From Rothia halotolerans (lineage in GTDB: Bacteria > Actinomycetota > Actinomycetes > Actinomycetales > Micrococcaceae), in the NCBI RefSeq assembly GCF_004136635.1, contig NZ_NOIU01000001.1, forward strand, positions 744,001 to 808,000: 64,000 nucleotides of DNA, written 5' to 3'. How positions within the stretch are numbered: position 1 is the stretch's first letter; the number at the start of each line of letters is the position of its first letter. The notes under the pieces were generated by a model. It was not told the origin of the DNA, ran no database searches, and saw only the letters and a program-made list of their open reading frames with translations. Positions 8,452-16,360 of this stretch are shown piece after piece. A program made the position numbers and the translations under genes.

Positions 8452-9030
8452 TCATTCGAGGTTCGAATGCCGAGGCCAGATGTCCTCGGCGGACTTCCCG
8501 CTCTGACGCCAGAGGGCGTGGAAGAGCGAGTCGCCGATCAGCACGGCGGCCTGCTCGAAGAGGCTGCCCGCGTACTGCTGCTGGTACCCGTCCGGGCGCT
8601 CCTGCTTCGTCGAGCCCGGCACGGTGATCGCCACGGTGGACAGCGCGGCCAGGGGAGAGGCGGGGTCGGTCGTCAGGGAGACCACCACGGCGCCCGCCTT
8701 CTCCGCCTTCTCCGCGACCTGCAGGACGCTCGCCGTGGTTCCCGACCCGCTGGCGACCACCAGCGCGTCGCCCGGGCCGATGGAGGGCGTCGTCGCGTCC
8801 CCCACCACGTAGCTGTCGTAGCCGAGGTGCATCATGCGCATGGCCGTCATGCGCAGCGCCAGACCCGAGCGGCCCGCGCCGTAGAAGAAGAGCCGCCTTA
8901 CGCCGGCCAGCGCTTCCGAGGCCTGCGTGAGGGAGCCCGTCTCCTTCCATGACATCTTGTCCAAAAGAGCATGGTTGTCCCGCTGGACGAGATCCAAAGA
9001 TTGTTTGACGATAGCTGCCTGGTGACTCAC
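8452..9030 (-). CDS. hxlB: 6-phospho-3-hexuloisomerase
   Basis: This SIS-domain sugar isomerase interconverts hexulose 6-phosphate and fructose 6-phosphate, completing the formaldehyde-fixing arm. The 192-residue form starts at GTG 9030, seven bases after AAAGG within the run AAAGGGGGG; the reading frame stays open upstream but that extension is arginine-rich and non-homologous in appearance. Visible family motifs are FYGAGRSGLALRM, VVASGSGTTASVL, VSLTTDPASPLAAL and GSLFEQAAVLIGD. It is the first gene of the hxlB-hxlA pair and faces the LysR gene across a 320-base region, suggesting that LysR protein controls it. Confidence 0.92.
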   Translation of the reverse strand: MSHQAAIVKQSLDLVQRDNHALLDKMSWKETGSLTQASEALAGVRRLFFYGAGRSGLALRMTAMRMMHLGYDSYVVGDATTPSIGPGDALVVASGSGTTASVLQVAEKAEKAGAVVVSLTTDPASPLAALSTVAITVPGSTKQERPDGYQQQYAGSLFEQAAVLIGDSLFHALWRQSGKSAEDIWPRHSNLE

Positions 9031-9281
9031 AATCCCCCCTTTCTTGATATTTCGCATATGACGCCGGCGAGCCCTCGCGCCGAGGAGCCTCAGGGGCTTT
9101 CGACCCGCGGCGGGTGATGCCGGGGCGCCCTTGCCCCTTGCACCCTGACCGGCGGAGCTCTGATGCCGAGCCTTTCCGATCTCCGGAACTTCCCATCGAC
9201 CACTCGCATCCGATGCCACGTGTCCCATTGTGTCCCGGGTCATATGCCGCGGTGTAGAGTTGTTTTGCTCAACCAGGGCAA

Positions 9282-9297
9282 GGCTCATCCTTGAGCC
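9282..9297. promoter_or_regulatory. Palindrome in the hxlB/LysR intergenic region
   Basis: GGCTCA and TGAGCC flank a 4-base spacer, giving a 16-base palindrome in the region between the divergent hxlB and LysR starts (9031 to 9350). A second, looser GCTCAA/TTGAGC pair spans 9267 to 9296. LysR regulators bind such dyads beside their own genes. Nothing else clear was seen in this 320-base gap. Confidence 0.45.
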
Positions 9298-9350
9298 AGG
9301 CCCGACGGGACAATCTCTGTTCAGGACACGCGACGACGAGGAGCGGCCCC

Positions 9351-10301
9351 ATGGGTGAGGGACCGACGATCCGGCAGCTCAGGTACTTCCTCTCCGCCGT
9401 CGAGCACGGGTCGCTGAGCGCCGCGGCAGAGCACGAGCACGTCGCCCAGCCGAGCCTCTCGGAGCAGATCCGGCGGCTCGAGCGGGAGCTGGGGGCTCCC
9501 CTGTTCATCCGCACCAACCGGTCCCTGAAGCTCACGGACGTGGGCAGGTCCCTCATCCCGTTCGTCCAGCAGGCGGTGCGCTCCACCGAGGCGGTCTCCG
9601 AGGCCGCCTCCGCGATGACTTCCCTGACCGGGGGCGAGGTCTCCTTCGGCACCTTCAGCAGTGCCCACCGCTATCTCCTGACACCGCTGATCGCGGAGTT
9701 CCACGCCCTCTACCCGCACGTGAGGATCCGCAACGTGGGGCTGAACTCCTCCGAGGTGGTGCAGGCGATCCGCGAGGGGAGGCTCGAGGCCGGGCTGGTC
9801 CAGCTGCCGGTCGACGCCCGCGGCGTGAAGCTCAGCGAGCCGGTGCTCAGGGACACCGTCGTCTACGTCAGCAACGACTCCGAGCACACCCGGGAGCCGG
9901 TGGACATCCAGATGCTCTCGGAAGCACGGCTGGTCCTCTCGGAGGCCCGCTGGCAGCGCGACGACCCGCTGCGCCGCTCGCTCACGGAGCGGGCGCGGGC
10001 GGCCGGGGTGAAGATCTCTCCCCTGGTGGAGGTGGAGTTCCAGGACGCGGCGCTCTCGCTGGCGCTCCACGGCATCGGCGACACCCTGGTCTCCTACCTC
10101 GTCACCCACTTCCACGAGCAGTCGCACCGCATCAAGTGGGCGCCCCTCGAGCCCGTCTTCGAGGAGCAGTTCGTCTTCGCCACCTCCCTGGACGGCCCGC
10201 CCTCCCCCGCCACGCGCCGGTTCATCTCCCTCGCCTCCAAGCACATGAAGGCGTTCCAGGAGCTGGCCGATCACTGGAGGACCGCCTACCTTCAGCAGTG
10301 A
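9351..10301 (+). CDS. LysR-family transcriptional regulator
   Basis: The protein is 316 residues from ATG 9351, which has GAGGAG seven bases upstream; an earlier in-frame ATG at 9291 lacks one. The first 60 residues are the LysR winged helix (IRQLRYFLSAVEHGSLSAAA, then QPSLSEQIRRLERELG and FIRTNRSLKLTDVG), followed by the long linker helix and a periplasmic-binding-like effector domain. It is of the CynR/CatM-like size. It is transcribed away from hxlB-hxlA and probably regulates that pair and itself. Its effector is not evident. It converges with the small helix-turn-helix gene, with only 36 bases between them. Confidence 0.9.
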   Translation: MGEGPTIRQLRYFLSAVEHGSLSAAAEHEHVAQPSLSEQIRRLERELGAPLFIRTNRSLKLTDVGRSLIPFVQQAVRSTEAVSEAASAMTSLTGGEVSFGTFSSAHRYLLTPLIAEFHALYPHVRIRNVGLNSSEVVQAIREGRLEAGLVQLPVDARGVKLSEPVLRDTVVYVSNDSEHTREPVDIQMLSEARLVLSEARWQRDDPLRRSLTERARAAGVKISPLVEVEFQDAALSLALHGIGDTLVSYLVTHFHEQSHRIKWAPLEPVFEEQFVFATSLDGPPSPATRRFISLASKHMKAFQELADHWRTAYLQQ

Positions 10302-10337
10302 CCCCGGACGGCTCCGGACAGGGGTGGGGTCCGCCTT

Positions 10338-10535
10338 TCACGCGCCGATGCTGCGCAGGCACCGCCGGGTGAGGCTCTTGCTGATCCCTGCTTTCCGGGC
10401 GATCTCGCCGAGCGGGAGCGCCGAGGAGCCGCCCGAGGCTCCGCCCGCCTGCCGCACCACGGCGGAGACGCGCTGGACCGCCCAGCGCGGCAGCGCGAGC
10501 CCGGATCCCGCCGAGGTCGTGCTCACCGCGCTCAC
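10338..10535 (-). CDS. Small helix-turn-helix protein coupled to riboflavin kinase
   Basis: The 65-residue product starts at an ATG that overlaps the stop of the riboflavin kinase gene (ATGA), and nearly every third codon position is G or C, so it is real coding DNA. Its C-terminal half, LPLGEIARKAGISKSLTRRC, has the spacing of a helix-turn-helix DNA-recognition unit; the N-terminal half has a helix RWAVQRVSAVVRQAG and a Gly/Ser linker. It is too short for a full repressor and could work as a dimer or together with the kinase. I know no named family for it. Its position suggests a role in flavin-linked control, which is inference. Confidence 0.6.
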   Translation of the reverse strand: MSAVSTTSAGSGLALPRWAVQRVSAVVRQAGGASGGSSALPLGEIARKAGISKSLTRRCLRSIGA

Positions 10536-11026
10536 CGGAGGCTCCCGGCTTCACGAGCCGCTGCGAGATGAGCACCGCCTCCGGTGGAGACTGCAGCGGA
10601 CGTCCCGGCGGACACTGCGGCGGCTGTCTCAGCGAACGCTCCAGCATTCTCCTGCGGCCATCCCAGAGCGCCCAGCGTACGCGCGACGTCGCGGTGCATC
10701 TGCTCGGTCAGCGCCTCGATGCTGGGGAACCCCTCCTGTCCCCGCAGGAACTCCTGCAGATGCACTCGGAGGGTGAGCCCGTACAGGTCCCCCGAGTACC
10801 CGATCAGGAAGGCTTCCAGCAGCAGCTCGCCGTCCGCGTCGTAGAACGTGCGACGCCGGCCGATCGAGACCGCCGCCGGGTTCACGGACCCGTCGGAGAA
10901 CTCCACTGTGCCGGCCCATACGCCGTCGAGATCCGACCGCTCGCTCACCGCGATGTTGGCCGTGGGGAAGCCCAGGACGCGTCCGCGCTGGTCCCCGGGG
11001 ACTACCGTTCCGGTCACCGTGATCAT
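10532..11026 (-). CDS. Stand-alone riboflavin kinase
   Basis: The 164-residue protein corresponds to the C-terminal flavokinase domain of RibF without the N-terminal FAD synthetase part. The sequence shows GFPTAN (the Mg-ATP motif), DGVWAG, AAVSIGRRRTF and LLEAFLIGYSGDLYG, whose glutamate is the expected catalytic base, then a long helix LTEQMHRDVARTLGAL and an Ala/Gly-rich tail. It would phosphorylate riboflavin to FMN. It follows a flavin amine oxidase gene and lies in a block with an FMN-dependent monooxygenase and a flavin reductase, so it may boost the FMN supply for these enzymes. It is coupled to the following HTH gene by a four-base overlap. Confidence 0.82.
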   Translation of the reverse strand: MITVTGTVVPGDQRGRVLGFPTANIAVSERSDLDGVWAGTVEFSDGSVNPAAVSIGRRRTFYDADGELLLEAFLIGYSGDLYGLTLRVHLQEFLRGQEGFPSIEALTEQMHRDVARTLGALGWPQENAGAFAETAAAVSAGTSAAVSTGGGAHLAAAREAGSLR

Positions 11027-11115
11027 GAGACCACCTCTTCTTCCTGCTCTCGGGACGCAGGTCCCGGGTCTCTCCTGCCGAGTCGTCGCACCGAGGCGCT
11101 CCGCCCCGGAGTACG

Positions 11116-11147
11116 GAGCGGCCGCGCCGCACAGGACGCGGCCGCTC
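11116..11147 (-). terminator. Hairpin after the amine oxidase gene
   Basis: A perfect 11-base-pair repeat (GAGCGGCCGCG and its complement) with a 10-base loop lies 15 bases beyond the amine oxidase stop. A second small palindrome, GTCAGCTG-ATT-CAGCTGAC, overlaps that stop codon at 11152 to 11170 (the loop is about three to four bases). Confidence 0.6.
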
Positions 11148-11161
11148 TCACGTCAGCTGAT

Positions 11162-12439
11162 TCAGCTGACCTCGCGGACGGCCCGCAGGCCGCTCTCGAT
11201 CGCGCCGTCGATGAAGCCGGCCCAGATGTTCGCGTGGTCGCCGCTGGCGAAGTGCAGCCGGCCCTCGGCCCGCTGCTGCGCCGCGTGGTACTTCGTGAAC
11301 TGGCCGGGCCGCTGGATCAGCCACGTCTCCTGGGAGAACTCGTCGTCCATCCAGTCGTGGCCGGTGGTCTCCAGGACCTCCAGGTCGTCGCGCCAGGTGC
11401 GCAGGGCCGCGCTGACCTGCTCGGCGTCGTTGACGTCGATCCGGCTGCCGTCGGCGCCGAATCCCACCAGGACGGCGACGTCGTCGTCCAGGTACTCGGT
11501 GCGCACCACCGAGAGCGGGTGCTGCTGGCTGGAGTACGCGAAGAAGGGCTTGATCGGCCCCTTGACCTTGATCCACGCCTTCACGCCCTGGGAGCCGGTC
11601 TTCTCCGCGCTCGGGGCGGTCTTCCCCTCCTCGAGCGGCGGGTCCACCGGCAGCTGGCCGATCATGTTCTGGGGCAGGGTCACGATCACGTGCTCGGCGC
11701 GGATCTCCTTCCCCTCCCCGTAGCTGACCGTGGCGCCGTCGGCGTCGTGGGCGATGTTCCGCACCGGCGAGTCCAGCCGGATGTCCGCGCCCCCGTCCCG
11801 GGCGATCGCGTCCACCAGGCCCCGGGTGCCGCCGGCGAGGCGGTAGATGGCCGTGGCCTCGTGCATCAGGTGCCACGAGCCCGCCGCGGCGGTGGTCCAC
11901 CGCATGGCGCTGAGGAAGGAGCACTGATCCAGGGGCCCGTTGAAGTGGCCCACCCAGGCGGACTCGTTGGCGTTGCGCTCGTCCACCGAGAGGTCCAGCT
12001 CGTCCAGCGCATCCTGCAGACTCCGGTTGTCCACCTCCTCCAGTCCCTCGACGGCGAGCGGCTGGTCCGGCCGGGGGAGCCACGTCCGCGTGGACTCCAG
12101 CACCCGCCTCATCCCGGAGTCGATGAGCCCCATCAGGTCCTCGAGCCCGCCCCGGCGGACCTCGTCCCCGGCGAGCCAGTAGGTCTCCTCGGCGACGGGG
12201 CCGCGCGTGACGTCGAGCCCGTAGCGGGTGACCTCCGCCCACGAGTGCGGCTGGGTCCAGTGGATCCACGTCCCGCCGATCTCGAGGTCGTAACCCAGGC
12301 GGCGGTCCGTCCAGGTGCGCCCCCCGATCCGGTCCCGGGCCTCCAGGACGACGACGTTGCGCCCCTGGTGGGACAGTTCGCGGGCGGCCACCAGCCCCGC
12401 GATGCCGGCTCCGACGATGACGACGTCAGCGGTTTCCAT
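11162..12439 (-). CDS. Flavin monoamine oxidase family protein
   Basis: The 425-residue FAD enzyme has the N-terminal dinucleotide fold VVIVGAGIAGLVAARELS, the acidic ribose-binding end VVLEARDRIGGRTW and the family's GGTWIHW segment. The C-terminal flavin contact region reads LHFASGDHANIWAGFIDGAIESG, the usual GxE/D-x-x-x-x-x-x-G-x-x-x-GA pattern. Relatives oxidise monoamines, putrescine or 6-hydroxynicotine using oxygen, giving an aldehyde, ammonia and peroxide. The aldehyde dehydrogenase gene just upstream could take the aldehyde onward, but a hairpin separates the two. The covalent flavin attachment cysteine of some relatives is not obvious. The substrate is unknown. Confidence 0.88.
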   Translation of the reverse strand: METADVVIVGAGIAGLVAARELSHQGRNVVVLEARDRIGGRTWTDRRLGYDLEIGGTWIHWTQPHSWAEVTRYGLDVTRGPVAEETYWLAGDEVRRGGLEDLMGLIDSGMRRVLESTRTWLPRPDQPLAVEGLEEVDNRSLQDALDELDLSVDERNANESAWVGHFNGPLDQCSFLSAMRWTTAAAGSWHLMHEATAIYRLAGGTRGLVDAIARDGGADIRLDSPVRNIAHDADGATVSYGEGKEIRAEHVIVTLPQNMIGQLPVDPPLEEGKTAPSAEKTGSQGVKAWIKVKGPIKPFFAYSSQQHPLSVVRTEYLDDDVAVLVGFGADGSRIDVNDAEQVSAALRTWRDDLEVLETTGHDWMDDEFSQETWLIQRPGQFTKYHAAQQRAEGRLHFASGDHANIWAGFIDGAIESGLRAVREVS

Positions 12440-12516
12440 GAGTGATCCTCTTTCTGGAGAAGTGTGCCGGGGACGAGCCGTCAGCAGCTCGTCCCCGGAG
12501 TTGTTCCGGTCATCGA

Positions 12517-12541
12517 TCCGGGGCCCGGCGCGGGCCCCGGA
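12517..12541 (-). terminator. Hairpin after the aldehyde dehydrogenase gene
   Basis: TCCGGGGCCC and GGGCCCCGGA form a perfect 10-base-pair stem with a 5-base loop, eight bases beyond the aldehyde dehydrogenase stop. Confidence 0.6.
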
Positions 12542-12548
12542 CCCGCGC

Positions 12549-14156
12549 TCAGCTCTCGGGGAGCTGGTACTCCCCGTCCACCCGGCGCACCAGGTCCCAG
12601 GGGTTCTCGTCCCGCAGCTCCGTGGGGCGCAGCCCCTCGGGGACGTTCTGGTAGGCCACCGGACGCAGGAAGCGCTCGATCGCCAGCGTCCCCACCGAGG
12701 TGGAGCGCCCGTCCGAGGTCGCGGGGTACGGCCCGCCGTGGACGATCGCGTCTCCGACGTCGACGCCGGTCGGCCACCCGTTGAACAGGATCCTGCCGAC
12801 GGTGAGCTCCAGGCGCTCGAGCAGGCGCCCGGCGGCCGCGGCGTCGTCGCCGTCCTCCGCGTCCAGGTGCAGGGTCGCCGTGAGCTGCCCCTCGAGGCCG
12901 TCGACGAAGTCCAGCAGCCGCTCGTCGGAGTCGTACCGGATGATCAGGCAGACGGCGCCGAAGATCTCGTCCGAGAGCTCGGGCGTGCTCAGGAAGGTCT
13001 CGACGTCGGTGGAGTACACCGCCGGGGCCGGCGCGTTCTCCGTGGAGCCGGCCTGCCCCTGGGCCGCCGCCTCGACGCCGGAGACGCCGCGCAGGCGCTC
13101 CTCGCCCTCGACGCGGGCGTTGCAGATGCCGCTGGTGAGCATGGTCAGCCCGGAGGTCGAGGTCAGCTCCTCGACGACCTGCCGCACGAAGTCGTCGCCG
13201 TCCTCGCCCGAGGGCACCAGCAAGAGCCCCGGGGCGGTGCACAGCTGGCCCGCCGAGCCGTTGAGGGAGGCGACGAAGTCGGCCGCGAGCTTCTTCCGGT
13301 CTCCCCGCACCGCGGAGGGCAGCAGGAAGATGGGGTTGATCGAGCTCATCTCGGCGTAGACCGGGATCGGGACCTCGCGGGCGGCGGCGGTCTCCATGAG
13401 GGAGGTGCCGCCCGAGCGGGAGCCGGTGAAGCCGACGGCCTTGATGCGGGGATCCCGCACGAGGGCCTGGCCCACGGCGGAGCCCCGGCCGTAGAGCAGG
13501 GAGAACGTGCCCGGGTGCAGGCCGTTCTCCTCCACCGCCTGGGTGATCGCCCGGCCGACGAGCTGGGCGGTGCCCGGGTGGGCGTTGTGTGCCTTGAAGA
13601 CCACGGGGCAGCCCGCGGCCAGCGCCGAGGCGGTGTCGCCGCCGCCGACAGAGAAGGCCAGCGGGAAGTTCGAGGCGCCGAAGACCGCGACGGGGCCCAG
13701 CGGGAGCTTGCGCTGCCGCAGGTCGGGGCGCGGCAGGGGCGTGCGCTCGGGGAGAGCCGGCTCGATGCGGACCCCGAGGTAGTCGCCCGCCTCGGCGACC
13801 CGGGCGAACAGCCGCAGCTGGCCCACGGTCCGGGCGAGCTCGCCGCGCGCCCGGCCCTCCGGGAGGCCGGTCTCGATCTGGACCGACTCCACGATGGCCT
13901 CCCCGGACTCCTCAAGGCGGTCCGCGGCGGTGCGGAGGAAGGCGGACCGGGTCTCGGGATCCGTCCTGCGGTAGCTCTCGAAGGCCTCCGCGGCGGCCCG
14001 GGTGGCCTCCTCGACCTGCGACTCCGCCAGAAGCGTGAATTCGGGGCCGGTCTCGGCGTTGCGGGCGGGGTCCACCCCGCGAACGGTTCCGGCCTCGCCG
14101 GGCAGCGAGGTGCCGTTGACCAGCGAGTTGAGCGTCTTGACCGTAGTCTCCACCAT
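12549..14156 (-). CDS. Aldehyde dehydrogenase, 2,5-dioxovalerate (alpha-ketoglutarate semialdehyde) type
   Basis: The 535-residue protein belongs to the longer NADP-type ALDH branch that oxidises 2,5-dioxovalerate to 2-oxoglutarate in sugar-acid and hydroxyproline pathways. It has PVAVFGASNFPLAFSVGG, the glycine motif VGFTGSRSGG, a catalytic glutamate in YAEMSSINP and the cysteine in NGSAGQLCTAPG, where most relatives have F before C. ATG 14156 is six bases after AAAGGAG; the ATG two codons earlier is too close to it. An IclR gene lies upstream on the same strand and an amine oxidase downstream. The exact substrate should be treated as open. Confidence 0.85.
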   Translation of the reverse strand: MVETTVKTLNSLVNGTSLPGEAGTVRGVDPARNAETGPEFTLLAESQVEEATRAAAEAFESYRRTDPETRSAFLRTAADRLEESGEAIVESVQIETGLPEGRARGELARTVGQLRLFARVAEAGDYLGVRIEPALPERTPLPRPDLRQRKLPLGPVAVFGASNFPLAFSVGGGDTASALAAGCPVVFKAHNAHPGTAQLVGRAITQAVEENGLHPGTFSLLYGRGSAVGQALVRDPRIKAVGFTGSRSGGTSLMETAAAREVPIPVYAEMSSINPIFLLPSAVRGDRKKLAADFVASLNGSAGQLCTAPGLLLVPSGEDGDDFVRQVVEELTSTSGLTMLTSGICNARVEGEERLRGVSGVEAAAQGQAGSTENAPAPAVYSTDVETFLSTPELSDEIFGAVCLIIRYDSDERLLDFVDGLEGQLTATLHLDAEDGDDAAAAGRLLERLELTVGRILFNGWPTGVDVGDAIVHGGPYPATSDGRSTSVGTLAIERFLRPVAYQNVPEGLRPTELRDENPWDLVRRVDGEYQLPES

Positions 14157-14275
14157 GTCCATCTCCTTTCGGGGGCGCCGCTGCTCCCAGCGCCGGAGGT
14201 TCTCTCCAGCGGGGGAAGCGGTCGACGCCGAGGACCATGCCACGGCGCCTGAACCCTTCAGGGACGTGGTGGTCG

Positions 14276-15091
14276 TTATTCCTCGGGCGTCGCTGAGAAG
14301 AACCGTTCCCTCAGTGTTGCGGCGCCGTTTCTCAATACGGTGAGTTTTTCGTCTCTGTTGTACGCATCGTCGATGCGATGCTTCGGGACCACCATCGCCA
14401 GGGCGGCGATCATGTGCCCGAGACTGTCCTTGATCGGAACGGCCAGCGAATAGATGCCGTCCTCGAGTTCGTCGTCGATCTCGCCCCAGCCCTGCTCCCC
14501 GACCCGTCGGATCTCCTGCTGGATCTCCTGTTGGTCGACGATGGTCCGGGAGGCGAGGCGCTCAGGCTTCTCCCCGATGACCTCGCTGATCTGGTGCGGC
14601 TCGAGCTCCGCCAGCAGCAGCTTGCCGGTCGCCGATGCATGGTGCGGCCATTTTTTCCCGGTCATGCTTTCGCTGCTCTGGTTGGAGACGGTCACCGCGA
14701 CGATCCGAGGCGACTCCTGCAGAATGACATCCAGCTCGTAGAGGCCTTGGCGCAGACTCAGCGTCACGGTCTCCCCGAGGTCGTCGGCGAGGGACGCGAC
14801 GATGGGACGCACCCGATTCGCCAGGCCGATCGCCGGATCGACGCCTCGGGCGATGCGGGCGAGATCCCACCCCAGGGAGTAGGTGTTGCCCAGGCGGTCC
14901 ACGAACCCCTCCTCCTCCAGGGTGAGGAGGAGACGGAACGTGGTCGCCCGCGGAAGGCCGATCGCCCGGGACACCTCGCTGACGTTCAGTGGGACGGAGC
15001 TGCTCGCCACGGCCCGCAGCACGTGCACCGCCCGTGCCACGGACCGGTTGCCGCTGGTCGCCGTCGCCGGCTGATGGCCTGTATCTGTCAC
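14276..15091 (-). CDS. IclR-family transcriptional regulator
   Basis: The 271-residue protein has the IclR winged helix (ARAVHVLRAVASSS, then VSEVSRAIGLPRATTFRLLLTLEEEGFV) and the C-terminal effector-binding domain with HASATGKLLLAEL and GWGEIDDELEDGIYSLAVPI. The GTG start lacks a close ribosome binding site. A 10-base palindrome GGACCGGTCC at 15114 to 15123 lies just upstream and could be an operator. It sits inside a same-strand run between the hydratase and the aldehyde dehydrogenase and is the only full-size regulator there, so it probably controls the monooxygenase block. Ligands of the family are often aromatic or sugar acids. Confidence 0.92.
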   Translation of the reverse strand: MTDTGHQPATATSGNRSVARAVHVLRAVASSSVPLNVSEVSRAIGLPRATTFRLLLTLEEEGFVDRLGNTYSLGWDLARIARGVDPAIGLANRVRPIVASLADDLGETVTLSLRQGLYELDVILQESPRIVAVTVSNQSSESMTGKKWPHHASATGKLLLAELEPHQISEVIGEKPERLASRTIVDQQEIQQEIRRVGEQGWGEIDDELEDGIYSLAVPIKDSLGHMIAALAMVVPKHRIDDAYNRDEKLTVLRNGAATLRERFFSATPEE

Positions 15092-15137
15092 GATGCTAAG
15101 AGACCTTTCTATCGGACCGGTCCCTTCAGCCTAGCCG

Positions 15138-15920
15138 TCAGCGGCTGTATTCGAAGCTCACCTCCCCCCATCCCTCGAAGGTCCCGGTCACCTGGGTGCC
15201 GGGGGTGAGGCTCACGGCCTCCAGGCAGCTGCCCGGGATGATCACGTCCCCGGCCCGGAACTCCACCCCGAACTCGGCGACGCGGCGGCACAGCCAGACG
15301 AGCGCCGAGATGGGGCTGCCGTAGATGGCCGAAGTGTTCCCCGAGGCGACGGTCTCGCCGTCGACCAGGATGTGCCCGGGCGTGTCCGCGAGGTTCACCT
15401 CGGTGAGCCGCCGCGGACGGGAGCCCAGGATCACACCGCCGCTGGAGCCCGAGTCCGCCAGGGTGTCGAAGATGCCGATGTCCCAGTCCTTGACCCGGGA
15501 GTCGATGATCTCCAAGGAGGGGACCACGTAGTCGGTGGCCCGGATGACGTCGGCGACGGTGGTGTGAGGGCCGCCGAGGTCGTCCTTGAGGATGAAGGCC
15601 GGCTCCAGCTCCACGTAGGGCTGGATGTACCGCTGGGCGGAGATCGCCAGGTTCTCCGGCTCGAACTGGCTGGCCAGCAGGTAGCCGTAGTCGGGCTGGT
15701 CCACGCCGAACTTGTTCTGCATGGCCTTGGCGATGTTGCCGAGCTTGAACCCGACCACCTTGTCCCCGCCGGCGACCTTGCGGCGCACGACCTCCTGCTG
15801 GACCCGGAACGAGTCGGCGACGCTCATGGCCGGCCGCTTGCCGAAGAGCTCCTGCAGGGGCTGCTTCGCCTCCGTGGCGTCGATCAGCCGCTGGGCGACG
15901 GTCTCAACGTCGATGCTCAT
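15138..15920 (-). CDS. 2-keto-4-pentenoate hydratase family enzyme (MhpD-like)
   Basis: The 260-residue protein belongs to the fumarylacetoacetase superfamily branch of 2-oxopent-4-enoate hydratases and 4-oxalocrotonate decarboxylases. It shows VVGFKLGNIAKAMQNKFGVDQPDYG near the N-terminus, the metal-binding pattern VELEPAFIL with GPHTTVADVI, and the late SALVWLCRRVAEFG and DVIIPGSCLEA. These enzymes act late in meta-cleavage of aromatics, adding water to a dienoate or decarboxylating it. ATG 15920 follows AAGGAGAA with good spacing. It comes right after the SnoaL-like gene, so it is probably co-transcribed with the monooxygenase. Hydratase and decarboxylase activity cannot be told apart by eye. 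Confidence 0.88.
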   Translation of the reverse strand: MSIDVETVAQRLIDATEAKQPLQELFGKRPAMSVADSFRVQQEVVRRKVAGGDKVVGFKLGNIAKAMQNKFGVDQPDYGYLLASQFEPENLAISAQRYIQPYVELEPAFILKDDLGGPHTTVADVIRATDYVVPSLEIIDSRVKDWDIGIFDTLADSGSSGGVILGSRPRRLTEVNLADTPGHILVDGETVASGNTSAIYGSPISALVWLCRRVAEFGVEFRAGDVIIPGSCLEAVSLTPGTQVTGTFEGWGEVSFEYSR

Positions 15921-15931
15921 GTGCGTTCTCC

Positions 15932-16360
15932 TTAAGCCTTCCCGCGGAGGAAGTCCCCCAGGTGCCAGATCTGCATCGCGGACAGCATCTCCCGGGGGTC
16001 CCACACGGTGGACTCCTGGACGATCTTCCCGCCGGCGTGCTCGAGGAAGGACGCCCCGATCACCGTGACGGTGCGGCCCGTGGGCGGGACGCCCATGAAC
16101 TCGCCGGTGTGCCTGCCCGTGCTGCGCCAGTGGATGGCGACGAGGTTGTCGTCCTCGATGGCGTGCAGCACTTCGACGTTGAAGTCGGCGAAGGCGTTGT
16201 AGGACTCGGTGATCTGCCGGACGACCTCGTCCAGCTCCTCCGGCCCGGTCTTGGACTGCCGGCTGTAGTTATCGCCCGCGAGGTCCTCGAAGGCCTGCGT
16301 CTCGCCCTGACCCCAGGCGCGGACCCAGGCGTCGGTGATGCGCGTCAGCATGTCGCTCAT
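15932..16360 (-). CDS. SnoaL-like / NTF2-fold protein
   Basis: The 142-residue single-domain protein has the cone-shaped NTF2 fold pattern: helices at the start (LTRITDAWVRAWGQGETQAF), a catalytic-type YSRQ region, then strands FNVEVLHAIEDDNLVAIHWR and GKIVQESTVWDPREML. Relatives cyclise polyketides, isomerise or dehydrate small molecules. ATG 16360 overlaps the flavin reductase stop (ATGA), so it is coupled to the two-component monooxygenase. It may process the oxidised product. The fold is well supported; the reaction is unknown. Confidence 0.83.
   Translation of the reverse strand: MSDMLTRITDAWVRAWGQGETQAFEDLAGDNYSRQSKTGPEELDEVVRQITESYNAFADFNVEVLHAIEDDNLVAIHWRSTGRHTGEFMGVPPTGRTVTVIGASFLEHAGGKIVQESTVWDPREMLSAMQIWHLGDFLRGKA

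Noticed and set aside
9031-9350. Riboswitch or leader RNA in front of hxlB
   Set aside because: Only the palindromes described above were found; no known riboswitch core or terminator-like alternation could be recognised.
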